The notes: generated by a model from the sequence alone, not told the origin. 64,000 nt of DNA from Agriotes lineatus (GCA_940337035.1 CALNHX010005263.1:46346-110345), one strand, 5' to 3'. Counted from the first letter of the stretch, positions 48,481-61,206 are shown. Made by a program: numbers and translations.

Positions 48481-51400
48481 CGTTGTCCGTAAGCTTTTTG
48501 TGATGCGTTTCGTTGTAAAAGACTGTTCGTCAAGCTTAAATCGTACGGTATGTTACCACACAACCGCAACTTTACGACATAATCGGGAAATATACCTACA
48601 ATACGCGGCCCTAACTCCTTTACGATGGACGGTAACAAAAGGTTGCGTCAGCTAGAAGAACTTAGTCGAGAGGACAGGTTCTTTACGACCTTTAAATTAG
48701 GGCTACAATTCCGGTGAACGAGGTAAAAGATGTTAAAAGTTAGTGCCACCACTTTTGTTGATAAGGAAAACCCGTCTACGTAAAGGTGGAAAGTATAGAC
48801 GTAGCATTAAGGTTTCTGCAGTGCTCGATTTAAATCAGCGTCAGGATCAGTGAACTTAACTATAGTTCATATTCTTCAACACTCCCCTGTATTCCTTACC
48901 AAGAAAACACAATACAAATTCGCATTCAACGGTTGAAATAATAAAGCTCAAATTAATTAATTAAATGAAATGTATTAAGTTAAAAAATGAAATAGTAGTA
49001 CAAGTATGGAGACAAAATGAAATTGTTAGTAAACAGTTAAAATTACTTAGCTAAAAAAAGTTCATTGCCAAAAAATTGCATCAAAAATCATAACGTTGAC
49101 AACAACATCATCAAATTACAATAATGATCTAATTCCTCGTGAGTTTGACAACAATCAAAATTTTCTAAGGCGATATGTACTGCATGTTCAGTGAAGGTGA
49201 CACAGTAAATATCAACGTAAGTGCGCATCGACGGTAGCTTAAATTTACGGACGCACACGTTGCACAAAGGGTTTTAAAATTCACTGTGCGAACTTGGAAC
49301 AAATACCTGGAATCCGCAGAAGTTAACCTGATTCCCACTGAAACTGCTGGCGGCCGGTGATACAGCTACTGCATGAAAGAGTGTTTGCGGGGTGCGGAAA
49401 CAGAGCTTCAATAATGTCTACCACAACCAGGGGTTGACAGGATGATGATAATCCCCCAAGGGTAAAAAGACGTCGGAACGACACTTCCAACGGAACTTGC
49501 GAGATACGACATGTTGACATACTAAGATGGAGTTGGCTCGTTGAAGAATCCGGTAAATAAATCCCCTAATGCGAAAACTACGGTCTCGCAACCTTCCGGC
49601 AAAGGATTTTTTGACCACAACTACCTTACTTGCTTTACTTCAACCTCGACAGATAAAGCACACATGGCGACGAAACACCAAGAGTTGCCAAGAAACGAAA
49701 TAGTTCAACTTCTCCATGAGACACAGAAATTGACGGAAAGCACATAGATAAGTCTGAAAGCGGAAGCGGGAATATAATTTCTTCAAAAAGCAACCCCCCC
49801 CCGCCTGGGCAAGAGCATGAGGGGCGCGAATTCGACACACGTGTGTTGTAACTCAGAGCCGGAGCGGTAATGAATTCAGAAAACGCGGGCAAGTCCAACG
49901 GCGGTTTGCAGCGTCCTAAAATATATCTCTTTTTTACAACGACACGCTACATTCTTCGTCGCCTAATTGCGAAGTATTGCAACACCACATGCAGCATATC
50001 ACCAAATATTTTGGGGAGCACCGAGCGTTTCATTGCGGCTTCCTGATGCCCCGGAAGCAATAAAGAAAGCGATAAGTGGGCTACGACATTGAAACCGGTG
50101 CAGAAAACATATCTAGCATTAGAACACGGATAAATACAATTGAATCGATGCCACTGAACAGCCTGCTAACGGAGAATTAAATTGAAGGTCCTAAAATAAC
50201 CTACGAAGAGTTAATGTTTCAGGGAGCGGAAGAAAGTATCGAGCAGAGTAAAGGTTTTATTACACCACTAAACTACGAATTTAGCTTAAGTTATGCGGAA
50301 AATACGGGAATCTACTAATTTTAAAAAATTGTCTTTACAGGTTGTGTACAGAAAAACTTTACTTGGCGGGTGTATGCGTTTTGGCCAAAAAATCCTTTTC
50401 CTTGTGTTGGAGCACGTTGCTTGCAATTAATGCCTTGGCGGATTTCTGAGTGAGGAGTTTCAGAAGTGCCAACTGTGGGAACCGTGGTAATTAGATGTCG
50501 TTTTGCCCTCTTTCCAATACTTGCCGCTACAAGGATCTGTCTGTGCGATGATCCTGTGTTGTCTTGAAAGTGACGTAATTTTATGCGTGGCAACACCCAT
50601 ATTTGGAAGCCGATGCGAGTGACCAACTTTGAGGGTAAACTATTGTTGTGTTATAACATACGGATTTTTTTTGGCTTGGTTACCACTGCCGTTTCAATGT
50701 AACCAATGTACTTTTGTGTCACCTCTATCATTGTTAAGTAGATTTCAGAGTTACTAACCATCCCTTACATCTGTTCATGTCGGACATTTACCAGCATACT
50801 TAAATATTAATAGATTTTCATTCGTTTTTAATTTCTTTGACCTTTATTTATGATACATATGTATATGTTATGCTTTCTGATGTTTATTGATTGTGAGATT
50901 ACAGGCAAAGCAAACGGACCAGCAAAGGTAGTTTTCCAAGCAACTAGACGAGCATCGGTTGTCTGACTTCGAATTTCTACGAGGGTCGGACGGAAAGTGT
51001 CTTCCCCATTCTATCAATGAAATACGTGGCGCTCAATTTCCCCCCTTGTTTTAGTTACGATCAACTGCTGTTGTGACAGCGTCTGGCTCTAAATTACGTC
51101 GTGTTGATTTAAACCCGCCCTTCTCCCTGAGCAAATAACCGAACAACCGTCTGTTACAGCAAGTTGTGGCGTGAATATAGTAAGTTTTGTGTTTTTAAGG
51201 TTAACGTGTCCTAGCGATCCTTTTAGACTATCCCCGAAGTGTTTTAAGGTCGTAAAGGTTTGTGCAGTAACAAACTTCTTTAGGATAAGGGACTAGATAC
51301 AACGCCTGCGCTAATTGACTGCAGCCATCTACTACTGCGAAACGAATGTCAGCATAGACCTTATGTAGTAAAATTCGTGTGTAGAAACTTGCTATAGTTT

Positions 51401-51640
51401 ATTTTTATATTGGCCTTACTTGTGCGTTGTTATAATATAAGTTGATATTCACTTGTCTGATGCATCAATGGTTACTGATAGTGGGGTAGTTGAGACTGAC
51501 CTATCGGATCACTATATGATTTGTTTACGTCACTATGAAGACCTAAACTGGGAACATTTTGTATTTTAAAAAGGGATCGACCGTAAGTCATTTATTGCAG
51601 ATTTGGCATCATCACCCTTTCACTATATTTTGAAAAGTAA
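48481..51640. other. Unassigned region, no supported gene
   Basis: 3.1 kb without a recognisable domain. Short frames look like possible remnants: MATKHQELPRNEIVQLLHET at 49664-49747 (+) and TYEELMFQGAEESIEQSKGF at about 50200-50318 (+), but neither belongs to a family I recognise. A C-run at 49793-49802. No inverted or direct repeat of note. Confidence 0.5.
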
Positions 51641-51649
51641 TGATATTAA

Positions 51650-52900
51650 GCAAAAATATTTGAAAAAGTTAAAGTACGAAGTGACCTTTTACTGTCAGCT
51701 CAATCCAGTTTTCGTGCTGGTTACAGCTGTACCACAGCATTGTTAACCATATTGGATGCCATATTATCAGCTCCTGATTGTGGAGTTATGACTATTTGGT
51801 GTTACTGGATTACAGCAAGGCATTCGACACGGTGAATCGCAAAACCTTAATTACAATTTTAAAACTTTTGGGTTAGACAATACTGCATTAACTTTAGTAA
51901 ATGGCTACCTTACAAATCGTACTCAAAACGTAAAATTAGAGTCTAACCTATTGGATCCATTACCAGCATTAAATGGAGTTCCACAGGGGTTTATTTTAAA
52001 TCCACCATTATACTCAATATATACGTCTATGCTTATTAATAACATTAATCGTGCAATACATACGTTTACGCCGCGAGCCGATGATAGGCAAATATACCAT
52101 TCGTTCATGGCTTTTCATGTGCAAAATGCAGTCAGGGTAAGAAATTCCAAATAAAATTTTATTTTTAGTACCTCCAATCAGCTTTCTTTGCAGATGAATC
52201 CAAATATATCTGCACTTTTATTATTTGGAAATAAAAATAGTTACAAATGTTGATATACCGCTTAGATATTAAGATCAGTAGTATAAAGGTTCCAGCCATT
52301 GGTAAGGTAAAAAATCTGAGATTGATAGTGGATAACACTTTTAGGTATATAGAAATCGTGTCAATAAATATACATGTCTAGCTTATCAACGTCTCATTAA
52401 ACTTTTTATACGCGGTACGTATCTCAATATTTAAATTCCAAAGAACTGTATGAGGAGCTTAATCCTTTCTCAAATTAATTACTGTTTTTCCAGTTATCAT
52501 ATGCAGCTATTGATAGTACAACATGTGCACGAATGCAAAAGCTTCAACATTCATGTTTGCTATACATATACAGTATACGTAAAATGATCGTATATCTGTT
52601 AAGCTTGTGTAAAGCGGTTGGCTGCCCATAATGAATATGTGAATTCTTGAATGTTTGTGTTTATACCTTAAGATTTTAACGAGCAAAGGTCTACCATATT
52701 TCTACGATAAATTTACTTTCCGAACGGATATACACCATGTTATAACTACTCCACACCACAACACTGTTCTCTTTGAGAGGTAATTTTCCTTTCATATTTC
52801 CACTATATACAATAGCATTTCAAGCTCTTACAAAGGTTACAGTATTAATAAATTTAAATCTGCTATTCGTTCTGAATTTTAGCAAAACAGTCTGAAAAAT
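51650..52900 (+). pseudogene. Decayed CR1-like LINE RT
   Basis: GYSCTTALLTILDAILSA at about 51.72 kb, then LLDYSKAFDTVNRKTLIT-type words in shifted frames, LTNRTQNVKLESN, GVPQGFILNPPLYSIYTSML at about 51.97 kb, and ADDRQIYHSF at 52077-52106 (degraded FADDTQIY). Farther on only faint RT-tail similarity. The left and right ends are unclear and many lesions are present. Same style as LINE-E and LINE-G. Confidence 0.65.
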
Positions 52901-54950
52901 GGCAAATAAAAATTGTTTTATCATTTATACCAAAATTACGGCACTGTACTTTTAATGCTAATATTATGGGCGCCCTTTGGTTGAGTTCTTTCTGCTAGTT
53001 CAGTAATCTGCATTTTTCTTATATAGTAAAACGCATTCTTTAATCTATGATTTTATGGCAATTATAATGTTTTAAGGTTTATACTTGGGTTCCGTCCAAA
53101 ATTGCAGAATTAATTAAGAATTTATTTAAATTAGACATTGCACTTTTGTGTAACTCTTACATGTAGGTTTGTATGGTAGCGCAGCTAAGGCTTTAACCAG
53201 ATCTGAATCCCACCTTGGGGTTGGGCAATATTCAGTTGTTGAATTTTGACAAGTTAGCTTATGTTTTTTATTTCTCAATATAATCCTATTATTATTATAA
53301 TTATATGAGAGACAAATTTGCAAGAGCAACAAACAGCGTATAGGGACAATACAGAAACGCAAGACCATATTGCTTGATAGCAGATTAACAGCAAAAAAAA
53401 TGTTTTACCTACTTCACTTTTAAACTCAAACTCGGCTTCTGATAATGTATTTGAAGCAACCTTATATATACAAGCGATGAAAGCAGCAGCAATACCGAAT
53501 ACATTTCAAAAGTTACAACAAATTATATAGAACAATAGGAATAGTGAGAATACGAGTGTACAATCTTCAATAAGGAAGATTCAGTCCTCTGCTTGACAAA
53601 AATTCTGAGCTGAAGTGAGGACAAACGTACTGACAAATGGAAGAAACCAAATTCCATTTTTTTTGTTAATAGATCATATTGTGATGATGGAGGACAATTT
53701 TAAGAAATGTAGTAAACAAATCTGTCATTTTTGAACCGGTAGAAATTGAATTTAAATGTAATTAACATGTTGGAATTTGCATGCCGCCTTCTTACATCAC
53801 AATGACTTACAGCGCGCAGAGACTTGTAGCCCAACGATGGACAGGTTTGCAACCAGCCGACAGTGGCGCATTTCTACCTGAATTACTCAAGAAGAAAATA
53901 AAGATGAAAACGGCCCCAGGGAATATAAAAGGGCGATGCCCAGCCATTTCGAGGCCCTTGAGTTCCGCCCAACAGGAGGTGTAACTAGTCATAACCGCTT
54001 TTGGGGTCTAGGCTCCGTAGCCTCCAGCCTAAGAAGACTTGAGTCGAGGTCTCCCAGCCCGAAGCCGATCCGATCTCGTTTGATCCTGCTATGCAGCAGC
54101 CGCCAGTCCGAGACTTCTGAGCGCAGAACGTTCCTACAAGAAATCAATCAGCATTTTGAAACCTGCTTGAGGAAGCAAAACTATTCCTGAAAACTCAACC
54201 ATCCCCTTTGTTGAGCCGATTTTATCAGTGGCGAGATTCACTTCATTTATACCTACAGTGCCTCTCCTCGACGAGTCACTTTCATCAGTTGCAAATTCCA
54301 CCAACCCACACGCATAATCTATCTGCCGCGAAATCAGTGAAAGTTAGTGACAGCGCCTCAGGCTACTTCACAGGTAAAATTTTTACCATCACGCACCTTG
54401 TCGGTCGGGTTAAATTGAGGTAAGAAGCCCTGTCCTTTCCAAACTACAATATACACTCGAAAATAAGGAGCACTGAAAGGTGAACCACCCCTAAATTGAC
54501 TTCATGTGGCACGTGGACACGGTTCCATAAGCTACAGAAAACGACGCAATTAATTTAGTTAGTTTCAGCTACGGCCGCCACGCAGCATAATATTCGGAGC
54601 AGTCGACAGCAGCAGACAACTCTTCTGGCAGGACGGATGAATCCTGGAACTACCTAGACGGTTAGCTTTCAATCATTATATACTAAATTACAACACCCTT
54701 ACCATTATACTGTATACTATATGTTTCAGCATTAAACTCATTTTTTTAAATTAGAGACAATATTCACAACTATCAAAGGTGTTCTTAATCTAATCAATCG
54801 AAACGAAATAGTGAGTCCTAACTCACTGAACTATCCAGCGAGGCGCGTAAAAGCGAAAAGGCCTTGAGACAAAATCAAACTACATAAGGAAAACTTAAAT
54901 ATCTTGTGTGAACAAAACAGATTACAGGTGGTAAGCTTGGACGAATACAA
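52901..54950. other. Unassigned region; possible LTR-like promoter
   Basis: About 2 kb with no supported gene. At 53925-53945 the word AATATAAAAGGGCGATGCCC, followed by a GC-rich stretch and AGTCGAGGTCTCC, has the look of the TATA/initiator part of an insect LTR. No partner LTR, PBS or PPT was found. The + frames at 53781-54190 have no recognised domain. Confidence 0.35.
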
Positions 54951-54959
54951 AGGAAGAAC

Positions 54960-55200
54960 TCAGGATACAGCCGCTATTAGCTACTGTTCAAAAAAGACAA
55001 TCGTAATGTTATGAGCATGTGTTTCGTATGGAAGCAGAGCGACTTCCAAAATTTATAATGGAAGTGAGAAGAGAAGGGAGGAGAGGATGGGACAGACCCA
55101 GAACAAGGTGAATGGACACCATCAAGAATAGGGAACAACAGAGAAGATGTAAAGAGGCTAGTGCTAAATAGAATGGAATGATAACAGAAATATATAGAGG
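54960..55200 (+). pseudogene. LINE ORF2 C-terminal scrap (RTE-like)
   Basis: The + strand reads MEAERLPKFIMEVRREGRRG, then WDRPRTRWMDTIK. The GH(V/I)xRMxxERLPKxIMExxxEGRRxxGRPRxRWxDxI pattern is the C-terminus of RTE-group reverse transcriptases, as also seen in the RTE copy at 63.5 kb. Only this part remains. It ends with GAGATTGAGATTG-type short repeats near 55200. Confidence 0.55.
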
Positions 55201-55309
55201 ATTGAGATTGAGATTGTAAATGTTGTCGCAGGGCTAGCAACACGTGCGCGCTGATCCTGCGAGTTTTATTCTCTAATCGAATACAAAAGTTAAGTGTAAA
55301 TTAAGTAAA

Positions 55310-55950
55310 ATGTCTACAAGAAATCGGGTGAAAGCTGAATGTGAGGATAATAAAAATAGTGATGATAACAGTGATTTGATTGCCCAAAAAATTGTCGATA
55401 AACTATTAGAAAATGACCTGTTCACTATGAAGTTAAAAAGCGTGATAGATGAAGCCCTGGCCAATACCATTAAACATCTGGAGCAAAAAGTAGCCAACAA
55501 CAGTTAACCAGCTCTAAATCTTATTGCGAAGATATGTTTGACACATTTGAACAATACACTAGGAAAAATAGTTTAAGAATTTATGGTATACCAGAAAGCC
55601 GAAACGAGAACACGGATGAGGTAATAATTAACTTCTGCAAAGATAAGCTGGATATCGAACTGTCCGAGCATGCAATAGATGTGAGTCACCGATTAAAGGT
55701 AGAGAGGGTATGTGCAGACCTATCATAGTGAAATTTGTACAACGTTCTGTTAAAAAGCGGATCTTTGCCAGTAAGCATAAATTGAAAGGTAGTAAAACAG
55801 TTATCAGGGAGGACCTTACACGAAAAAGACTGGAACTGGTAAAATTGGCGGCTATCATCACTCTGGACAAATGAAGGAAACATATTTGTTAAACTAAAGG
55901 ACAATGTTCATGTCATAAGCACTTACAGTGATTTAAATAAACTGCTTATC
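55310..55950 (+). pseudogene. LINE-E ORF1 (coiled coil plus RRM-like), frameshifted
   Basis: MSTRNRVKAECEDNKNSDDN, then a helix IVDKLLENDLFTMKLKSVID. A stop at 55505; after a shift, MFDTFEQYTRKNSLRIYGIP, the conserved entry to the L1-type RNA-binding domain, and DVSHRLK. Further shifted frames carry PIIVKFVQRSVKKRIFASK, VIREDLTRKRLELVKLA and a C-terminus ending near LNKLLI at 55950. About 215 codons in all, with no PHD finger, so ORF1 is simpler than in LINE-G. Confidence 0.65.
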
Positions 55951-55954
55951 TAGT

Positions 55955-57640
55955 ATGTCGCAATGCAGCTAGCGCGCATATGCATATGTAATAACCTGAA
56001 CTTGCTACGTTAATTATTTAATTTTGAGCTATGAATGATTACCAATGTTAATAAACTTTTTACTCTCGGATAGCCACAGATGCCAGGGTTCAGTCTGGTT
56101 AACTCAAATATACAATCAAGTACACATCAAACAAAGCGATTTATTTTGTATACCTATTTACATTTTAAAATAATAACTAAAATATTCCATGTATTTTCAA
56201 ATAAAAGATTTGAATTTCAATGTATCACGGGCAGGCTGACGCCTACTGGGTTAGGCAAGCCACGATACTTCTTCTCGTACTTTGTCGGCGGCAGGACGAA
56301 GGGATTCGTAGTTAGAAGAGCGTCCACTACTCGGCTAAACTGGAAACAGAATCTAGGTTAAGTTTGTTTACTTTTATCGGGGGCATGAAATAAAGTTATG
56401 TTTGCTTTTATTTCGGGGGTGTTGAGATTGGACTTGATATAAGGCGTAATCCCATTACGTCGAAGCTATTCTACAGTGCCCACAAAACCTCGTGTGCTGC
56501 AAAAACCTGGTGTGACAAGTGAAAATACGGTAGAATTACATATCGTGTGTCAGCTAATAACTTTTAAGCCAAATTTGCGTTTAAAGCTGTTACTGAAATT
56601 CCAGGGGTGTCTAGGTGATAACTAGGGGTTTTCTAATTACGTTATTCAAGGTGATTAAACCCTCCTTTAAGCTACATGAATTACTTTTAGCTTGAAGCTA
56701 ACCTCACACAATTTTGGTTTAGATTATGTACTATGAATTGCGGCACTGCAGAAAGCACGGGAAATCTTCAGGACAAGATTCCTCTAGGTAAGTGAAGCTT
56801 TGAATTTTTACGAGTACGTTAATTCCGGGAGTTTCGTTGCGGGCTCTTAACCTCGCAATTCTTGTTCAAGCTTATGCACGGACCTGGAGGGCCACGTTTT
56901 TAAAATGCTTTCTGAATGAATTACGTGAATGTTGTCGGGAAGCGGTTTCGAGGAGGTCTAAGACTCTTATCAGGCGTATATGTACAACGAACCACGTACG
57001 AGTTTTAGACCACACCGGTTTCGAGGAGTAAACGTATATAAATTCCAGACAGGCATATATAAACAATGATCCACGTCTGAATTTTAGATAAGATAACTCC
57101 TGACTAGGCTCGACGGAGATCAATAGGCACTGAAAATCAATGGGCCACTTTGATCTTTCGGGGATTTCTGGGAACGATTGGTTCTAGGACTAAAAGTCAA
57201 AAATTGTCCTTCGGGCGGGACCAGGATTTGGGCCCTCAGGGGGCCCCAGGCAGGAAGCTGGTTCGGCTCGCTGGATGCAAGTCAAGTTCCCTTCACAACG
57301 TACGATACCTCTTATTTATACATTACCATACGCCGTAATTTGTGCAGGATTTTAGGCAGGGATGCGCTGGAAGACGACGGCGCCGGCGGCTCGTAATTTC
57401 TGCGCACCTCGATTGTTTCTTCGTGCCTCGGCGATGTTTTCGGACAATTTGTGACGAAGTTTTGGCGGCGGTCAAATTCGAACGTATTCCAATACGTAAA
57501 AATACGATTTCGGCCGGCGCTAACGTCACACATAGATAGCGCATTCTTGTTTAACAACAAACCGTATCTTATTTTATTTGTATTTTTAGTTATAAGTTGA
57601 ATTATTGAAGGCATTATTGTTTTTCTTCTCTATTTGCAGA
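55955..57640. other. Unassigned 1.7 kb between LINE-E ORF1 and ORF2
   Basis: No supported gene. A diverged direct duplication with about 75-80-bp spacing is visible at 56943-57095 (CGGTTTCGAGGAG at 56943 and 57018; CAGGC-TATAT-ACAA..CCACGT at 56971 and 57050). A GC-rich stretch at 57200-57480 precedes the ORF2 start. Confidence 0.45.
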
Positions 57641-57650
57641 TTTAATTTAA

Positions 57651-58219
57651 TGAGCGGTGAACCTTTACGATTGGCACATATTAATATTCGATCTCTAATT
57701 CCTAAACTCCATATTCTTAAAGATTTTCTATGTGAAACTAATTATGACTGGTTGGCTGTTAGCGAAATTTGGTTGAATAATGAGGTAAGTAGTAACGTCA
57801 TTAATATTTATGGTTACATTCTTATAAGGCGTGATCGTGTTGAAAGGGGTGGTGGTGTATGTATCTACATAAAAATCATCTTAATTAATCGATTATTGAA
57901 AATGACAGCGTATGTTTAGAACAAATATGGTTAACTGTCAAAATTAATAAATTAGTCCTTGCTGTTGGTGTAGTATACAAACCTCCTAGTCAGAATTACA
58001 AAGTATTTTGTGATGAGTTTGAACAGGTAAGCACGCAATTGTCTTTTGTATCTGATAAACCTGTATGTCTTGGAGATCTAAATATAAATTAACTTGAACC
58101 TAATTCACCTGATACCATATATTATAAGGATATGCTTGCGCTTTTGGGTCTTACACAGATGATAACTAAACCAACTCGGCTTGGATTATCACTCTTGGAT
58201 CATGTTGTTACGGTATCAG
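57651..58219 (+). pseudogene. LINE-E ORF2, first part of endonuclease
   Basis: MSGEPLRLAHINIRSLIPKL, then YDWLAVSEIWLNNEVSSN, RGGGVCIYIKII, a shift near 57890, LAVGVVYKPPSQNYK, DKPVCLGDLNIN (with TAA after it) and MITKPTRLGLSLLDHVVTVS. These are the APE-endonuclease motifs (HxNxRSL, ETWL, GDxN, D-H). The sequence is lost at 58220 where an unrelated insert starts. Confidence 0.7.
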
Positions 58220-58510
58220 ACGGTTCTTACGACGCCTGCCGATGGGCAGGCACCGATCGCTAGACGAATCCGGGAAATGTGGTACGCTCACCGTGGAAGA
58301 TCGATAAAACAGGCTAAAGGCCCCAGCTAAAATGCGCTCAGATGGGCGGGGTTAACACCTATACGCCACAGGGCGAGCGTCACTTAATACGTGTTGATGG
58401 TTATCAAAGAATGGGCGCCACCAGCTCTGACTCGAGATCTCCACGTTCTGCCGGAACTGGACGGCGGAACGGGGCGGGGTTACAATCAAGTACTACTTCG
58501 GGTAGCACCT

Positions 58511-58708
58511 GAATAGCTATTTCGAGAAAATCCGCGAATAACTATTTCGAGAAAATACGCGAATAACTATGTCGAGAAAATACGCGAATAACTATTTCGA
58601 GAAAATACGCGAATAACTATGTCGAGAAAATACGCGAATAACTATTTCGAGGAAATACGCGAATAACTATGTCGAGAGAATACGCGAATAACTATTTCGA
58701 GAAAATGG
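58511..58708. repeat. 25-bp minisatellite, 8 units, alternating variants
   Basis: Consensus GAATAACTATTTCGAGAAAA plus TACGC. Unit starts: 58511, 58536, 58561, 58586, 58611, 58636, 58661, 58686. Position 11 of the unit is T,T,G,T,G,T,G,T, so units 2-7 behave as a 50-bp dimer. The last unit ends in GGCC instead of ACGC. Confidence 0.92.
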
Positions 58709-59301
58709 CCGTACAATGCCAGCCGCAACCACCTACCTGGAAGGCCTACCCTCCGCGTCTGGTCCTCGCCTCACAGCTGTAGTGGCACAGCGACACAGTC
58801 GCCCTGTAATATGTATACACCAACACAATAGTGTCAAGAAGAAACAAAACGGCGATAATATTAATACGTCTATTGGATCCCTGGGGGTGATCTAAATACA
58901 TACATATATACACAGGTTACAAAACATCATGGTTTTTAAAAGGAACTTAATGGTTAAGCCCAGCTGGGGAAAAGCGCTTAATGCCTAAGGGGTAGGGGTA
59001 GGCCAGGGGTAATGGGTAAACGTGGGCTTAAACCCAACGGCCGGTCGCCGTTACGCGTGCAAACAAAACCTGAATTCGGGCCCGAAACCTCTGAACACCC
59101 TGTAGTAGGTCGTGATAAAATTGCCTGGCGGCACAAACCAACGATAGTTAATATTAAATTTAGGCGCTGACGGCGCTATGGATTAAGTGGGCTAACGGCG
59201 CGAGAACTGACGCACACCACTGGCTTTTTCAGCAGAGTGTACTTTCACTGCACTCTATCACACAAAGTGTTCCGCCCACAACGTGCGATTATGATTGGCA
59301 C

Positions 59302-59508
59302 CGCACTGCAGCAATTTGTATGCGAGAAGCGGTACTCACGAAATTAGTTGAACAAAGCAAGCGTCAGTACGCACAAATGTTATTTTTACAAGGAGTGGAC
59401 CACGCTCTGGCGTCGCATTGCAGCAGTTTGTATGCGAGAAGCGGTACTCACGAAATTAGTTGATCAAAGCAAGCGTCAGTATGCACAAATGTTATTTTTC
59501 AAGCGTTA
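59302..59508. repeat. 112-bp tandem duplication
   Basis: Copies start at about 59302 and 59414. They share TATGCGAGAAGCGGTACTCA, CGAAATTAGTTGA and CAAAGCAAGCGTCAGTA with few differences. A partial, more diverged third copy may start near 59551 (GCAGCAAATGGTATGCGGGA). Confidence 0.85.
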
Positions 59509-60253
59509 CCTGGCTAGCTCGGCCATCTTGCAGATGGGGAAACTTCCCTGGCAGCAAATGGTATGCGGGACTTGGCATTGCGGCGAAGCTCAAATGATGC
59601 GGAAGGCGAAAATGGCTGGCTTACTCACGAGTCCCCTTGTCGGGAGAAGTCTGCGACGACCTACCTAGGTTATGCAGGACTTGAAGACATCGCCGTTGCA
59701 ATAAATGGACACAGCGATTATTATCCCGCACGCTTGCTCAAAGAACTGCGGTTATTAAGCTAATAAATCGGCATGTTGCTGTGTTCCTGCGACGACTTGT
59801 TGCACCGAGAGCACCAACTGTTTCACACGTGTAGACTGTTTAGCGAGCCCCTGCCGACTGCCGCGATAATCGCGTGCATCCGGTGCCCCTGAGCTTCATG
59901 GGAAAAGCGCTCCAGCCAATCCTAACCCAGAATTTCCTAGACACACGACTTTTGGCGCGAGAATGGGCACTACCCCTCCTTGTCGCACAAGCAGCGTAAT
60001 TTCTAGAAGGTTCGAAAATCTTGCGAGCGTTAACACACGGCTATCAAAGCACCAACAAAGGGGTGCCCCAGATGACGAGAAATACTGCGCTTGGAGGCCA
60101 AATATGTCCAAAATCATTATTATGGAATTATGCGATGAAGCCAAATAAGTAACTAAGAGGGTTTAACATACGGGCATGCTGCCCTAAAGCCTAAGTGGCT
60201 AATTAAATTACGGTTGGGTGCCAAAATGACCTGACAATGTTATCATTTCGGAC

Positions 60254-61206
60254 GTGGATATCGTAGTGGAATCAGGCATTAGCGAGCCTTCTTTCGCCGA
60301 TCATGAAACTATCTACTGCAACCTGTTCAAATGTTCAAAATATTTCATTCTTTAAAACAATAAGAAATTTCAAAAATTTTAAAATAAATTTATTTTTAAA
60401 TGATGCACAACAAATTGCATGGCAAAATATTTTTCATATTAATAATATTGATTCCAAGATTTCCTATTTAAATGACAATATATTACACATCATTAATAAA
60501 CATGCCCCTATTAAAACTGTAAAATTTAATTTAAAAAATACCGTGGTTGTCTGATAATACTAAATATTTAATGAAACTCAGAGATAAAGCTTACAATAAA
60601 TCTAAACAAACACCACTGCCTGCTCATTGGGATTATTATAAACCCCTACGTAACCTTACCACTAAAACTATCAAACTGGAAAAGAAAGCTTATCTGGAAT
60701 ATAAACCAAATACCGATAAACCCAAAGAAATGTGGAATGAACTAAAAAAATAAGCATTGTGGCTGATAGCAAAAACGGCGATTTACCTTCTCATCTTCAA
60801 AAGCCAGATGAAATTAATAATTATTTTCTGGATAATATATCTAGCGTTAATGGTGACTACGCAGAAATCTGTAATTACTATAAAGACAAACAGCACCATT
60901 TTAATTTTAAATTTCTTGCGGTAGACACCCATACAATTGGGAAGTTTCTCAGCGAAATAAAAAGTAACGCTTGTGGCTGGGATGGAATAAGCATCAACAT
61001 TATAAAACTTTTTTGTCCAATGATTTTACCTTACATAACGCACATAATTAATTGTTGTTTATCTTCTAACACGTTTCCAAATCTGTGGAAACAAGCTGTG
61101 GTTGTACCTATTCCAAAGATATCTGCGACCAATTTATTAGTATTCTCCCTGCCTTTTCAAAAATCTTAGAAAAAGTAATAAATTCACAGCTACGATCCTT
61201 TATCTA
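60254..61206 (+). pseudogene. LINE-E ORF2, end of endonuclease to RT fingers
   Basis: DIVVESGISEPSFADHETIY (the SDH-type catalytic His kept as ADH), then the linker with KINLFLNDAQQIAWQNIF and a stop/shift near 60545. Frame 60547-60753 has PAHWDYYKPLRNLTTKTIKL; frame 60759-61169 has SNACGWDGISINIIKLFCPM and FPNLWKQAVVVPIPKISATN. After a deletion around the YRPIS motif, PAFSKILEKVINSQLRSFI runs to 61206. Motif order and spacing are those of CR1/Jockey-like RT. Confidence 0.7.

Larger units (their letters stand above)
58220..60232. mobile_element. Unclassified 2-kb insert with minisatellite and PBS-like end
   Basis: GC-richer than its host, with no recognised coding sequence. It contains a 25-bp minisatellite (58511-58708), a 112-bp tandem duplication (59302-59508), and near its right end CGGTTGGGTGCCA (60211-60223). 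That last word is the same, apart from one base, as the Gypsy PBS at 41551-41563 and in the same orientation. This hints at a non-autonomous LTR element (LARD-like) that lost its right LTR. No LTR pair was found. The endonuclease sequence is partly repeated, with changes, at both borders. Confidence 0.4.

Noticed and set aside
49541..49747. 68-codon + frame ending RNEIVQLLHETQKLTEST
   Set aside because: No recognised family and no neighbouring element. Left as unassigned.
58511..58708. CRISPR array
   Set aside because: Repeats are contiguous without spacers and the context is a eukaryotic LINE.
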